From positions 3,720,001-3,784,000 of the forward strand of contig NC_026506.1 of NCBI RefSeq assembly GCF_000182925.2: a DNA stretch of 64,000 nucleotides. The letters are read 5' to 3'. Made by a program: the position numbers and the translations under genes. This DNA comes from Neurospora crassa OR74A (Eukaryota > Ascomycota > Sordariomycetes > Sordariales > Sordariaceae). The notes under the pieces were generated by a model. The model made no database searches, was not told the origin of the DNA, and saw nothing but the letters and a program-made list of their open reading frames with translations. Positions 22,535 to 32,463 of the stretch are shown piece after piece (position 1 is the stretch's first letter; every line of letters starts with the position of its first letter).

Positions 22535-23593
22535 ATGAGCTTCAGCGCTAAAATAGACTGGTTGCCGAATGGGCTTCAATTCCCTGACAAACAACATCAC
22601 TTACGCATGTGGCTACATACGGAACGCAGGAAAGCCGTCCATATCTTAGATTTTGATGCTCCTCTTATAAACTTTTGTAATAAAATACCCGTACAGGAGA
22701 ACAATGAAGACTTGAAAGCTCATCTTCAGGTTGCATTTGTTGATAAGCTGGACGATAAAAATCCTTGGGGATATGGCCCCCCCACGACTCTTTGCGTCGA
22801 GTCTCCTGGTCCGGTTTTGCCAGGTTTTGCCGCTTCAAAGGAGATAATGGAGAGAATGTTAGACACGTGGAAGATCTCCAGAAAGCTTTTTGACGAGATC
22901 CAGAAGCCCGGGTCTTTTCCAAACTTTTCATTCTTCGAATCAGGCCAAACCTTGCATATCGGTTTCAGATGGTCGTCAACGCCAGGATCTTATCTTATAT
23001 TTCTTGGCTCAATGTTTCCCGTCAACACTTCCCGCTATAATGCCCTTAGCCACCCCATTGACCAATTCCGCGGAGTATTTTCCCATCGGGGCGTTCTTAC
23101 ACCCACGTGGAACGAAGATGTGATGAAGAGCGGAGAAAACACTTTTGGCCGTCGGGAAGGCACACCGTTAAGATTGCCTGTCATGATGCTGAACCAGTGT
23201 GAGAAACATCTCGAGAGCTCCATTCAGCGGCAGGCTGAGAAGGTCGAGGAGATACAAGACCTTCTATCCTATACTCTGGGGGCAAAATATCCTAGCTCTG
23301 CCAGACTGCACGCTCAACACAGAGATCTTACCACTTCAATCTTCACGCTGAGGAACTCCTGTCGTAACCTCATGGAGATTTGTTCTGGGTTAGTTTCGGC
23401 TTCTGAGGCTTTCAACTCCCCGAAATACGCCGCTGATGACCACCTGAGAAGATTGAAGGTTCTGCGCGACGGCATCGAGAAAATACACGCCCGGCTGAAG
23501 TTTCACCTCAACCGGATCCATTACCTCGAGAACATACACATTCAATCGACGAAGAGCATGGCTGCATTGAAGCAACTAATGTTCTCCAATTAA
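22535..23593 (+). CDS. Unknown protein, tandem paralogue a
   Basis: Single-exon frame; the ATG at 22535 gives MSFSAKIDWLPNGLQF and about 352 residues, matching the start of its neighbour (MSFNATFDWVARGGLTF), so I prefer it to any codon further out. The N-terminal half (to about residue 180) looks like a beta-rich domain with FRWSSTPGSYLIFLGSMFP and FSHRGVLTP. The C-terminal half is helical: LNQCEKHLESSIQRQAEKVE, then LRNSCRNLMEICSGLVSASE and a long heptad-like stretch. The helical part resembles the cytosolic helices of fungal CorA-like proteins in pattern, but there is no membrane pair or GMN motif at the end. Function unknown. It lies 0.9 kb before its paralogue on the same strand. Confidence 0.72.
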   Translation: MSFSAKIDWLPNGLQFPDKQHHLRMWLHTERRKAVHILDFDAPLINFCNKIPVQENNEDLKAHLQVAFVDKLDDKNPWGYGPPTTLCVESPGPVLPGFAASKEIMERMLDTWKISRKLFDEIQKPGSFPNFSFFESGQTLHIGFRWSSTPGSYLIFLGSMFPVNTSRYNALSHPIDQFRGVFSHRGVLTPTWNEDVMKSGENTFGRREGTPLRLPVMMLNQCEKHLESSIQRQAEKVEEIQDLLSYTLGAKYPSSARLHAQHRDLTTSIFTLRNSCRNLMEICSGLVSASEAFNSPKYAADDHLRRLKVLRDGIEKIHARLKFHLNRIHYLENIHIQSTKSMAALKQLMFSN

Positions 23594-24319
23594 GATCATT
23601 AAGGGAAGAGAGGGCGGAAAGAAGGCAGATGACACATCGCGAGACATAGACTGGGTTGTAGAGGCTTCTCAACTTGGTATTCATGTAACAAAGAGGTTAA
23701 GGGAGGGTAGAAATGAGGACTATGGGACCTGTTAGGACTGAATATTGTTGAGGAAATAGAAATGGGCTTCAATAAGCGTAGCATAGACAAAACGGCTGGA
23801 CACTCAGTAGATTGCTCAGCTACTCTCAGGTGTCGAGGGCATCGAATACAATGACAAAACAAAAATATGGATACCCCAAGAACTCCAAATTCCGTAATCA
23901 AATCGGTGACTGTACTAGTGAAAAGAAAACGCATGTGCTGAAGTGTCTCAAGCTTCCCCGTCCGCATTCCCGGACATTAAAACCCGATCCGGTTGACTCG
24001 TTTCTCTCTTAAGAGCAAACATTGACACTACCCATGCAAGCCTGATAACCGCTTGAGAGCCAAAAGGATGGCAAGTAAGGAAGCAAAAAGAAGCACTCTA
24101 GTGTTATCATCCGGGACAGATACAGTAGAGCCTGAAGTTGGTTTGTCCATCATGCTTGCTGTAGACTCTCCTGGAAGTGTCTGCAATGACGAGAGGAAGC
24201 AACAGAAGTTTGTGATGCATCAGTTTTGCTGGTGTTTGAGAGAAACGCAGACTTATCTAGAAGCAACTCAAACACAAAGACACACGTATAACGCTAACAA
24301 GAAAGTAATGGAGCTACGG
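23594..24319. other. Spacer between tandem paralogues
   Basis: No supported gene. Confidence 0.45.
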
Positions 24320-24325
24320 TATAAA
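24320..24325 (+). promoter_or_regulatory. TATA box of the 24.5 kb gene
   Basis: TATAAA in GGTATAAAGG, 162 nt before the ATG at 24487. Confidence 0.45.
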
Positions 24326-24486
24326 GGCCTTTACACCCTCACCATGACCTCTGCATCTTGTCCTTTCCACAGTCGCTCGCCCAGCAACACCCAATCTCCA
24401 ACGATCAAAGGCAAAAGTAACCGAAAAGAAGAGCACCATACGCAACAAAACCAACCATCCATCCATCTCACCCACCCACCAAAACC

Positions 24487-25581
24487 ATGTCCTTCAACGC
24501 CACCTTCGACTGGGTCGCCCGCGGCGGCCTCACCTTCACCCCCACGACCCAGGACCCCAACCTACACATCCACTCCGGCGGCCCCAATGACCCCGACACC
24601 ACCACCCCCTCGGGGCCTCCCCACTACCGCATCCAAACCATAACGCCCAACCCCTCTTACCTCACGCCCGCCCTCTGGATCGAGAGCATGATGAACATCC
24701 TCTCCCAACCCTCCAAATCACTCATCCTTCTCGAATCCCGCAACGGGCCCCAGGAACCAGGCTTCGCCGCGCCCGAGGACGTCCTGCGGTCTGCTATAAA
24801 TGCACTAGAGCTCAAAGAAGAGCAGACAGAGAGAGTCATTGGCAAAAACGGATCACTTACCGATTACTTCTTCTCTGAGTCTCAGTCAGCATCATCAGAT
24901 TCAAGCTTCGAGCTTGCGTTCCGCTGGACTTCCATGCCTGGTTGTTATGTCGTCTTCATGGGGCGGTTTACCCCGAAATTTGTGACACCAGGGGGGAAGG
25001 GGAAGGAGGCGAATAGAATGGTGGGGATCGTTTCGCATAGGGGGCTTTTCCCCATTTCTGCTGGGGAAGGTGAGGATGAGAATGAGAATGACAAGAAGGA
25101 GAAAAAGGAGAAGAAGAAGAATGTGATTATGGATTCGGACTTGGAGTCGGCGCTCGGTAAGCATGCTGAAAAGCTTGGACAAAACCCAATGAGTGTGTTC
25201 ACTGTGCTTCTTCAGCTGTGTGAGAGCCATTTGGATGAGGAGATACATGAGCTTGGGGTAAGGATTGAGGGAACGCCAATGGAGGATTTTGCACTGGTTG
25301 TGAAGGAGGTGGCGCCGGAGATTTGTATGTTGAGGAAGGCATGTAATGATTTGCTGGCTATTTGTAGCGGGTGTTTGTCTGCGATCAATATCTGGAGTCA
25401 GAATGTGAAGGGGACTGGTACCTCTACGCAGATGTGCGCGGAGGGGTTAAAGAGGGATGTGCAGGGGATAAAAGCGTTGGTGGAATTGCGCCTGGAGAAG
25501 TTGAAATATGTTGATGGGGTGTGTAGCCGTATGATGATGGGCGGGGATTCAGGGAGACGTAACAGGTTCATGGAGTGTTGA
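24487..25581 (+). CDS. Unknown protein, tandem paralogue b
   Basis: Single exon, 364 residues, with the good context ACCATG. Clear relative of the gene at 22.5 kb: FRWTSMPGCYVVFMGRFTP against FRWSSTPGSYLIFLGSMFP, VSHRGLFP against FSHRGVLT, LQLCESHLDEEIHEL against LNQCEKHLESSIQRQ, and LRKACNDLLAICSGCLSAIN against LRNSCRNLMEICSGLVSASE. It differs in a Pro/Thr-rich N-terminal stretch and in a Lys/Glu-rich insert (about residues 195-215). The first third is C-rich in third positions while the rest is G/A-rich, which is unusual within one gene. Function unknown. Confidence 0.75.
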   Translation: MSFNATFDWVARGGLTFTPTTQDPNLHIHSGGPNDPDTTTPSGPPHYRIQTITPNPSYLTPALWIESMMNILSQPSKSLILLESRNGPQEPGFAAPEDVLRSAINALELKEEQTERVIGKNGSLTDYFFSESQSASSDSSFELAFRWTSMPGCYVVFMGRFTPKFVTPGGKGKEANRMVGIVSHRGLFPISAGEGEDENENDKKEKKEKKKNVIMDSDLESALGKHAEKLGQNPMSVFTVLLQLCESHLDEEIHELGVRIEGTPMEDFALVVKEVAPEICMLRKACNDLLAICSGCLSAINIWSQNVKGTGTSTQMCAEGLKRDVQGIKALVELRLEKLKYVDGVCSRMMMGGDSGRRNRFMEC

Positions 25582-25789
25582 GTGGTGGATTTGGAAAGTT
25601 ACCTAACTAGTTGGTTGGAAACTTGAGAAAAAAGAAGACTGTACCGGAGGGAAAACTTCATGTACCTAGAGGTACTTACCTGATACGTCTGAAAGAGTTC
25701 TTCGCATTCGAAGTCTTTTGCGTTTCCACATGCCCGATAGTATCTATGCTGTACATAATCCGTTTCTGCATCGTCATGCAGGGGCGTCA

Positions 25790-27707
25790 TCATTCAGACA
25801 AAAGCTCCGCTAAATATCCATTCACCGGCAAATTATGACCCCGTCTCTTGCCCTCAACCTCCTCTACTGCATCTCTGAACTTCAACCGAACACCCGGCTC
25901 GAAAATAAGACAGTGCGTCGAGCCGCCATAATGGAACTGTATCAAGCAGCCAAGCAATGTTAGCAACCCTCTCAACATGGACACTCACAACTTCGGAAAC
26001 AAAGAACTCGGAAATACTCACCATACCCATCTCCTCCCCCTTTTCCACCACATCCCCCTCCCGAACCGTAACCTCACAACTGCTCACCTCCGCCATGCCC
26101 ACCGCCACGAACACCACCGTCCCCAGCCTCCTGTCCCTCGCCCGTATGTACACCAAAGCCCTGGTGCCCACCTGGCAGAGATACCTCTGGCTTCTATCCG
26201 GCGCTGAAGGATCGAGTTTTCGTTCCTCTCCATCATGCAAGTCTTTGCGGGAGGCTAACCCAGGACATCCAGCAAAGTAAGTCCCTTGTATCTTCCTCAC
26301 TTTCTCCGCTACTCCAGAAACAGAGGCATGCCAGCGGTGGTAACTTAGTGCCCCCAGGAAGCCCTGGTAGATGGTTCCGCCTTCGAAGCGCATTGCTTGT
26401 TCCAGCTCTTTCTCCTTCTCTTGCTCTCTCTCGTTCTTTTCTTTCTCGTCCCTCTTCTTGTCCAAGTCATCCCCTGACTCTTCCTCCGCATTGGTCTGCA
26501 AAGCCCCGAGAATGGTCATCAAGCTATACGGCTGCCCTTTAACCCAGAACTCATCATGCAGCCTGACTCCACGCTCGAGAGCTACGGGGGTAGATTCGCA
26601 AGCGTTGACTATGACGCCGTCGTCGGAAGGGGAAGCGATGGGTCGGATACCCGGCCGGAAGCGGCGCGTGAAGAAGGCGTCCCAGGACGAAAAGCCGTAC
26701 GTGGGGTGGAGCGGGTCGGAGACGAAGAGGTCGTGGAACTGGGGACGGGGATCGTCGCTTGTGTTTGTTTTTGACTCGCGGTCGGAGCTGTTGGATGTGG
26801 TATGGATCGTGGGCAGACAGGCGGTAGACACAAGGGCGTCGAGGGCAGTCGGGCTCAGCCAGCCGGTCGCATTGGAGTTAAGAACGGCGGCAGAGGCGGG
26901 GGAAGAGAGGAAGGTGCCGTAGGCGGTTAGGATTTCGCGGAGGTGGGCGTTGACGTCGGGACGGTGGAAGGCGAGGAGGCCTGCTGGGGTTGACATGGAC
27001 CAGTTCTTTGGTGTTTGGGCGGGGTTAGAGATGCGATTGGCGACAGGAGAGAAGCCAGAACATGGTGGGGAGGTAAGATTACGGTAACGTACCAAAAGGG
27101 CGTTGAAAGGAAAGCCAATCAGTCCCTGCTGGCCTGGTGTATTGTAAAGCCATACCGGTCCTTGTGTGAGCTGGTCATTGAAAGCGCAAAGAAGGTCCGT
27201 CCAGTTGCGAAATTGTGGGCCACCGGTTGGATTCTTGTCGTAAAGAGGTGCGTTTGGGATTTGTTGTAGCATCTGGGTGAAGAGTGAACGAACTTCACAG
27301 TTGTCTTCAATGAGATGCCAGAGTGCGTTCACTGAAGAATGCAACTTTTCTGTAGCAATGATTGCGATTGTTTGTCGGTGATTCGTCGTTTGTTCTAGCC
27401 ATATACATTTCGAATGATGAGAATCTGTCTTCGTTGACGGTGCATCGTAGGTATGTTGCTGGTGCTCATGTAATGCATTGTTGCTGAAGATTTTGGTGTC
27501 TGTGACGAAAGTCGTTTCAGGCTTTGCTTTCCCTTTGGGCACTTTTTGAACTTGGGAGTATTCGACAAGCATCTTGAAAGTATAAGCAAAAGCGTCATCT
27601 CTATGGTAGCAGCGATGGTAGGGGAAGCACCTGATATATATCATCATTCTCCGCCGTAGCCCACCTGAAAGCCAGCTCTCTGGTTCGTGATCCTCTATCA
27701 ACTCCAT
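25790..27707 (-). CDS. Phosphatidylserine decarboxylase-family enzyme (PsiD-like type)
   Basis: Exons on the minus strand: about 27707-27093, 27005-26022 and 25936-25790, roughly 581 residues. The first intron is a multiple of 3 with GTACGT donor and CTCTAACCC branch; the second has GTGAGT and ATACAG. The start is uncertain because the first 100 residues look unlike the family. Then come the helical N-terminal domain of the larger fungal decarboxylases (VNALWHLIEDNCEVRSLFTQ, FNDQLTQGPVWLYN) and the core: WDAFFTRRFRPGIRPIASP, DDGVIVNACES (catalytic Asp region), KGQPYSLMTILG, LSYHRWHASVSG (His), and MFHYGGSTHCLIF, where self-cleavage at GGS would make the pyruvoyl group. An insert rich in Lys/Glu lies near residues 385-415. 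Substrate may be phosphatidylserine or an amino acid such as tryptophan; sequence alone does not decide. Confidence 0.83.
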
Positions 27708-28374
27708 CTTAACCTTTTAGCAGTTGTCGTACATTACGCATCTGAGACAAACTAGAAGCCGAGACACCAGTCGGAAGCCTTTGGGAACTAGGCGCGGTGC
27801 CATCTTCAGCTGTGATGCCGGATCTCGTTCCAATGAAGTCCATTACCTCCCAAGAGCTGATGTCGATCTGCGGGTTCCACTTGCCATTTAAGACAGGGGA
27901 GCGAGGTCTGATTCGCCAGATTGTTCGGGAAGATCTTGTTGCCGATGATGCGGTGTGACCGACACCATTCAGCTTCGGTGGAGCAAGACTACCTAATTTC
28001 CCCACGAAGTGCGGAACAAACTTTTCGAAGAAGCGAAGCGAGTGTAGAATGGTTTGGCGGCATTGAACTGGCAATAGGTATATATATGAGGTGAATGGCG
28101 CTGCGTAACCAAATCGCGGCGGATCAATGGGCCAACAGAGGCATCTTTCCACAAGTACAACCTAGCGCAACACCGAACTCCATTGCTCAAACGAAACAAC
28201 ATGCACAAGTTCTTCTCCATATTCCTCTGGCAACACAAGATTGGCAACCAATGAGCTTGAGGCGCAATTCAAGATGGATCTCCATTATGTCGAGGGGCAA
28301 GGCGGCAACATATGGTCCAGGACCAACTGGCATAGCCCATTGGCATAATCATCCGCACGCTCTCCCGGCATCTG
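27708..28374. other. Intergenic between two minus-strand genes
   Basis: A 147-codon frame on the minus strand (28152-27709) is open but has no recognisable motif. It could be part of the promoter or 5' leader of the decarboxylase gene. Confidence 0.4.
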
Positions 28375-29528
28375 TTAATTGGTGACGTCCTGATTCCCTC
28401 GTTGACGGAGGGAGTAACCTTGCTGCTGGTAGCAATCTGCAAGGATTTGCTGGTTGATCGAAGCCTGTTCGTCGTTTGTAGCCTGTTCGCTGACCATTGC
28501 GCTCCTCTCATCCATCTCTTGGTCACCTAGAATGGCCACTTGGTGAACACCCGACTGACCCTCTTTCTTTGTCGAAGCAGTTAACGTCTCTGCTATGGCC
28601 ACGGCCTTTCCTGGCTGCTCCATCAGATCGTGCCGGTCCTCTTCCGCAGTATCTCGTTCGATAAAGCCGGAGACACCCTCGGGTATTAGTCCATCATCCC
28701 TCTTCTCGTTTCCCACAAAATACATATTTTTCCTGCCTGATTTCCTTCGGCAACATTTCGCAAAGTCCCTAGCACACACCATCTTCCCATAGTCCGCTGG
28801 CACCCACTGGAGATACAGCCTCACGCGCGCGCCGACGATGTTGCAAAGGCTGTACGACAGATCCTCGATCAACTTGACGACTTCAAGCTTTGCCTCCCTT
28901 CCATCCCCGACAATTTCCCTCGGATTATCGATGTTCTTAAGCGTCTCTACGCAATGCGTGAAAACCTTCACCGTTGCCTTCTTCGGCCGCTCCTCATCGT
29001 CGGCAAAGGCACGTAATCTCTTGTCCGCCATGTAGAGTGCCTGCGCAATGGCCAGACTGGCAAGTCTTTTCTCGTTGACCACATCCGAGAAAGAGCTCAT
29101 GTACCATGCCATTTTGGCTAGCTTCTTGTCCTGGTTGAAAACGGCGGAGTATGCGCCCGTGGGATTGGTTGTTTTCGTGCAGGAGGCACCGGTAAAGAAG
29201 GCCATCCAGACGTGGTTTGGAGTTGGGTGGAGCTCTTTTTGTAGGGCGTAACCGGCTGTGGAGATAGCTCTGTCTTTTGTCGCCTTGTCGGAAATGCCTG
29301 GGCCGAAGATTTGTCCGCTGAACTTTCTGGTGGGTTTGGAGTCTTGTTGGAAGAGGGCAGGTTAGCAAGCTGAAGGTTGACCGAATGCGCGAGCTTGAAA
29401 TTGGCTTCCAGATGTGTCGACATCAAGAAGGATCCCTTACCTGACTTCATGGTATCGCCAGCGCGACCTTGCTTCCCGACGTCTGAACCAGGGTTTCCGC
29501 TCTTGTTGCTCTGCTCGGTGTCTGCCAT
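28375..29528 (-). CDS. RNase H-like protein, paralogue 4 (catalytic residues lost)
   Basis: Exon 1 29528-29441 (MADTEQSNKSGNPGSDVGKQ), phase-1 intron with GTAAGG donor, TTGCTAAC branch and CAACAAG acceptor, exon 2 29342-28375; 351 residues. Exon 2 opens DSKPTRKFSGQIFGPGISD, then an RNase H fold: WMAFFTGASC, AYSAVFNQD, LASLAIAQALYMADKRLRAF, TVKVFTHCVETL, RLYLQWVPADYGKM. Where active paralogues have Asp, Glu, Asp, this one has G (FTGA), A (LASLA) and H (VFTHC), and the His of the HW-x-x-GH motif is absent. Closest in sequence to paralogue 2 (shared ASLAIAQA and YWVPA/QWVPA). The C-terminal tail has EQASINQQILADCYQQQ, like the QAL-IDxQL motif of paralogues 2 and 5. A structured-RNA copy starts 367 bp away on the opposite strand. 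Confidence 0.78.
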
Positions 29529-29864
29529 GGTGATTGCAAGCGCATTGATGGTTGGCGATGGCGTGGAATGGTTCCTCCAGTAAAATGCGCTTGATAGTAT
29601 AACCTCAATGAAACGCTAGCGTAGACTATGCTGTGAGAGAAAGTTGGTACACAACGCGACTGATACGGTTGGGTAGAAGAATCGGCGAAGCGTGGTAAAG
29701 AAATGCGATTTGGTGCCGTGTGTGGGACTGCGGGGCGGGCGGCTCGTTCCATGAAGTGTCTTGTCGAAGCACTGCACTCACCCATACCGGCCGCGGTGCC
29801 ATTCACTTTCAAAGTTTGACGAACGGAACGTAGAGGTACTATTGCCCATGGTGTGGGTGCTTGG

Positions 29865-29871
29865 TTTATAA
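29865..29871 (+). promoter_or_regulatory. TATA box of RNA copy 4
   Basis: TTTATAA, exactly 23 nt before the CAACA at 29895. The best TATA match of the eight together with copy 6. Confidence 0.78.
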
Positions 29872-29894
29872 GCCAAAGGTTGACTGGTCACTTG

Positions 29895-30237
29895 CAACAC
29901 AAACTTCCATGGGCCGGTGGCCGAGCGGCGTGGTGCGCAAGCGTTACTGCTGCTCGTGGGCTACTAGGGTTCCGACGAATGCGGGGGCTGTCCGACGTAA
30001 CCCTACCCCTTAGAGACGACAAACTCCGGGACCGGACAATCACCAGTGTGCCTCACGGCGCCTGCCTGTCCAAATGGCCACCGTTGGGATAGTAAGTTAG
30101 GCTTGGCAGTCGTAATTTACAGCTGGCGTCTTCCGGTTACGCAATAAATAAGGCTCTTCTACTCCTTTCCAGTTGTTCACGTCCACCTTAAAAGTGGTGT
30201 GTCCCGCATTCGAATCCCGTTAGGCTCTATTTTTTTT
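29895..30237 (+). ncRNA. Structured tRNA-ended RNA, copy 4 (subfamily A, longest)
   Basis: CAACA is at 29895, the A box TGGCCGAGCGG at 29918-29928, the core GCGT-CTTCCGGTT-ACGC, the B box GCATTCGAATC at 30206-30216 and the T-run at 30230-30237. There is an extra small hairpin (CCACCTTAAAAGTGG) just before the B box. The end stem is weaker than in the others: GGGCC near 29911 can pair with GGCTC near 30223 with one G:U. It is divergent from the RNase H-like gene at 29528. Confidence 0.65.
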
Positions 30238-31173
30238 CTCCTTTTTTGCTTCTTTGATTTTTATGTTTGTACAGAATTTCGATCATTGACTAATTTTAAC
30301 CTTTTTACTAACAAATTGTGCTTTCTCTATTTGCTTGCTTACTTCATTGCTTCCTTCTTGTGTCGGTCGCTCCAACCCTTTGAGGCGCGAGAGACTTGGT
30401 GGGGGGGCTGCGGGCCGTACCTGCATTTTCTGTCAGGAACAGTGTTTGCTTGCTTGGCATTCATTGACTCGGACATCCAAGACATGCTCGCCCTCACCCG
30501 TTGCTGCTTCTTGTTGAAGGCGGTGGTCCCAACCCCAAGTCAAACATCAATTCTTGGAATGACCGACAACTTCTTCTCTTTGTGCCGGGTTTCTACCACA
30601 CCATCCACCCCATCCCACCACTCGAACACACACACGCACGCCCTCTGGTTCATCAACCTACTATCTATTGGCACGACTACGAAATGCTTCATTGGCGCAT
30701 GTCACTTTCCTGTTGTAAAATCACTTTGCGACAATGTTTGCTACACAGCTTGCGCGCTTCGTTCCCATATCTTGGTTGATAATTCGGCATTGCTATCTAC
30801 AGCAGCTGCAAGGAGCAAATGTCTCGGCTACTTCCCTTCTCGACATTCACTATTTTAAAGAATAACGACCGTGGGTATCGCTCCAAATGTCAAAACACAT
30901 CCAACTCCCCGTGCCCAACCATGATAACAAAGTGGATGAAAGAAAAGCCAAGGCCGAACAAAGCTAAAGGATCATCCTAGTATCCGTCGTCAAATTCTGT
31001 GGTCAGTTCGTATGCTTCACAAGTAAATGACTCATCATGTTCAATTCGGTCCCATGTGAAGCACAATCTTCCTCATCTCCGAAACTGCCAATGGCTTCGG
31101 CCTCAAACTCAACTCCGACATCGCAAAGAAGACCGCCGCCTGGAGGAGACGTATCAGCTTGCGTAGCGCCGCT
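30238..31173. other. Intergenic
   Basis: A long open frame (30199-30858) starts inside the RNA gene and is judged accidental. No supported gene. Confidence 0.5.
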
Positions 31174-32463
31174 TTAGGGACCACCAGCGGAACCAGAGGC
31201 ACCACCGCCAGCAGCGGCACCTCCCTTTGAAGCACCACCCTTAGCAGAACCACCAGCGGCACCACCACCAGATGCGGCACCTCCCTTCGAAGCACCTCCC
31301 TTAGCAGAACCTCCACCAGCAGCGGAAGCACCTCCACCAGCAGTAGCACCACCAGCTGCGGCACCGCCTCCACCAGCAGCGGCACCACCCTTAGAAGCAC
31401 CGCCTTTGGAATCACCTCCCTTCGAAGCGCCTCCCTTCGAAGCACCACCCTTAGCAGCACCACCTCCACCAGCAGTAGCACCACCAGCTGCGGCACCTCC
31501 CTTCGAAGCACCACCCTTAGCAGAACTATCACCACCACCTCCACCAGCAGCGGCACCACCAGAGGCACCTCCCTTACCGGAAGCGGCGCCGGCGGCGGCA
31601 CCTCCCTTCGAAGCACCTCCTTTAGCAGAACCTCCACCAGCAGCGGAAGCACCTCCACCAGCAGTAGCACCACCAGCTGCGGCACCGCCTCCACCAGCAG
31701 CGGCACCACCCTTAGAAGCACCACCCTTGGAAGCACCACCCTTAGCAGCACCTCCGCCAGCAGCGGCACCACCAGCTGCAGCACCTCCACCAGCAGTAGC
31801 ACCACCAGCTGCAGCCCCTCCACCCGCAGCGGCACCACCCTTAGAAGCACCACCCTTGGAAGCAGCACCTCCACCAGCAGTAGCACCACCAGCTGCGGCA
31901 CCACCTCCACCAGCAGCGGCACCACCCTTAGAAGCACCACCCTTGGAAGCACCACCTCCACCAGCAGTAGCACCACCAGCTGCGGCACCACCTCCACCAG
32001 CAGCGGCACCACCCTTAGAAGCACCGCCCTTGGAAGCACCTCCTTTAGCAGCACCGCCCTTAGAAGCACCTCCCTTATCAGCTCCCTTAGAAGCACCTCC
32101 CTTGGTAGCACCACCAGCCGTAGCACCACCAGCTGTAGTACCACTGCTAGCGGTACTTCCACTACTACTAGCAGTAGTACTAGCGGCAGTGGCACTGCTA
32201 GCGGCACTGCCACGATGTTTTCTCTTGCCGATTACACTCGGCTCGAGATTGCTACCATCATCAAAGACCACGGCCCTAGGATCACGACGGACGGGAACGG
32301 AGCGGCGAGCGCCGGCCCGGATGGTGGGTGAAGGAGAAGCGATGACGCCGGGGGAGTCAGGGTGGCGGGCGGCCAGAGAACCGGAGTCGCCGGGGGCAAA
32401 GCCAGTCGGGGCCGCGTAGGCGGAGAGAGCCGAGGTAAGGAGGAAGAACGAAGAGAGCTTCAT
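31174..32463 (-). CDS. Secreted Gly/Ala/Ser/Lys repeat protein
   Basis: Single frame of 429 residues. The signal peptide is MKLSSFFLLTSALSAYA, followed by APTGFAPGDSG. Residues 50-90 carry basic clusters that could be Kex2-type sites (AGARRS, PVRRD, GKRKHRG). From about residue 95 to the end the protein is built from triplets of the type GGA: GGASKGGASKGGAA alternates with AAAGGGGAAAGGATAGGG. Only G, A, S, T and K occur in most of it, with one short break around 305-325 (SGKGGASGGAAAGGGGGDSS). It looks like a structural, glycine-rich wall or matrix protein with periodic Lys that could be crosslinked. Homology to a named family is not evident. Repeat number is likely to vary between strains. 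Long open frames on the other strand are by-products of the GC-rich repeat. Confidence 0.72.
   Translation of the reverse strand: MKLSSFFLLTSALSAYAAPTGFAPGDSGSLAARHPDSPGVIASPSPTIRAGARRSVPVRRDPRAVVFDDGSNLEPSVIGKRKHRGSAASSATAASTTASSSGSTASSGTTAGGATAGGATKGGASKGADKGGASKGGAAKGGASKGGASKGGAAAGGGGAAAGGATAGGGGASKGGASKGGAAAGGGGAAAGGATAGGGAASKGGASKGGAAAGGGAAAGGATAGGGAAAGGAAAGGGAAKGGASKGGASKGGAAAGGGGAAAGGATAGGGASAAGGGSAKGGASKGGAAAGAASGKGGASGGAAAGGGGGDSSAKGGASKGGAAAGGATAGGGGAAKGGASKGGASKGGDSKGGASKGGAAAGGGGAAAGGATAGGGASAAGGGSAKGGASKGGAASGGGAAGGSAKGGASKGGAAAGGGASGSAGGP

Noticed and set aside
30199-30858. 219-codon frame rich in Phe/Leu
   Set aside because: Starts inside RNA copy 4 and reads its T-rich tail; chance.
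31406-32419. Pro/Ala-rich plus-strand frame opposite the GGA-repeat gene
   Set aside because: By-product of the repeat; the minus-strand frame has a signal peptide and a good start.
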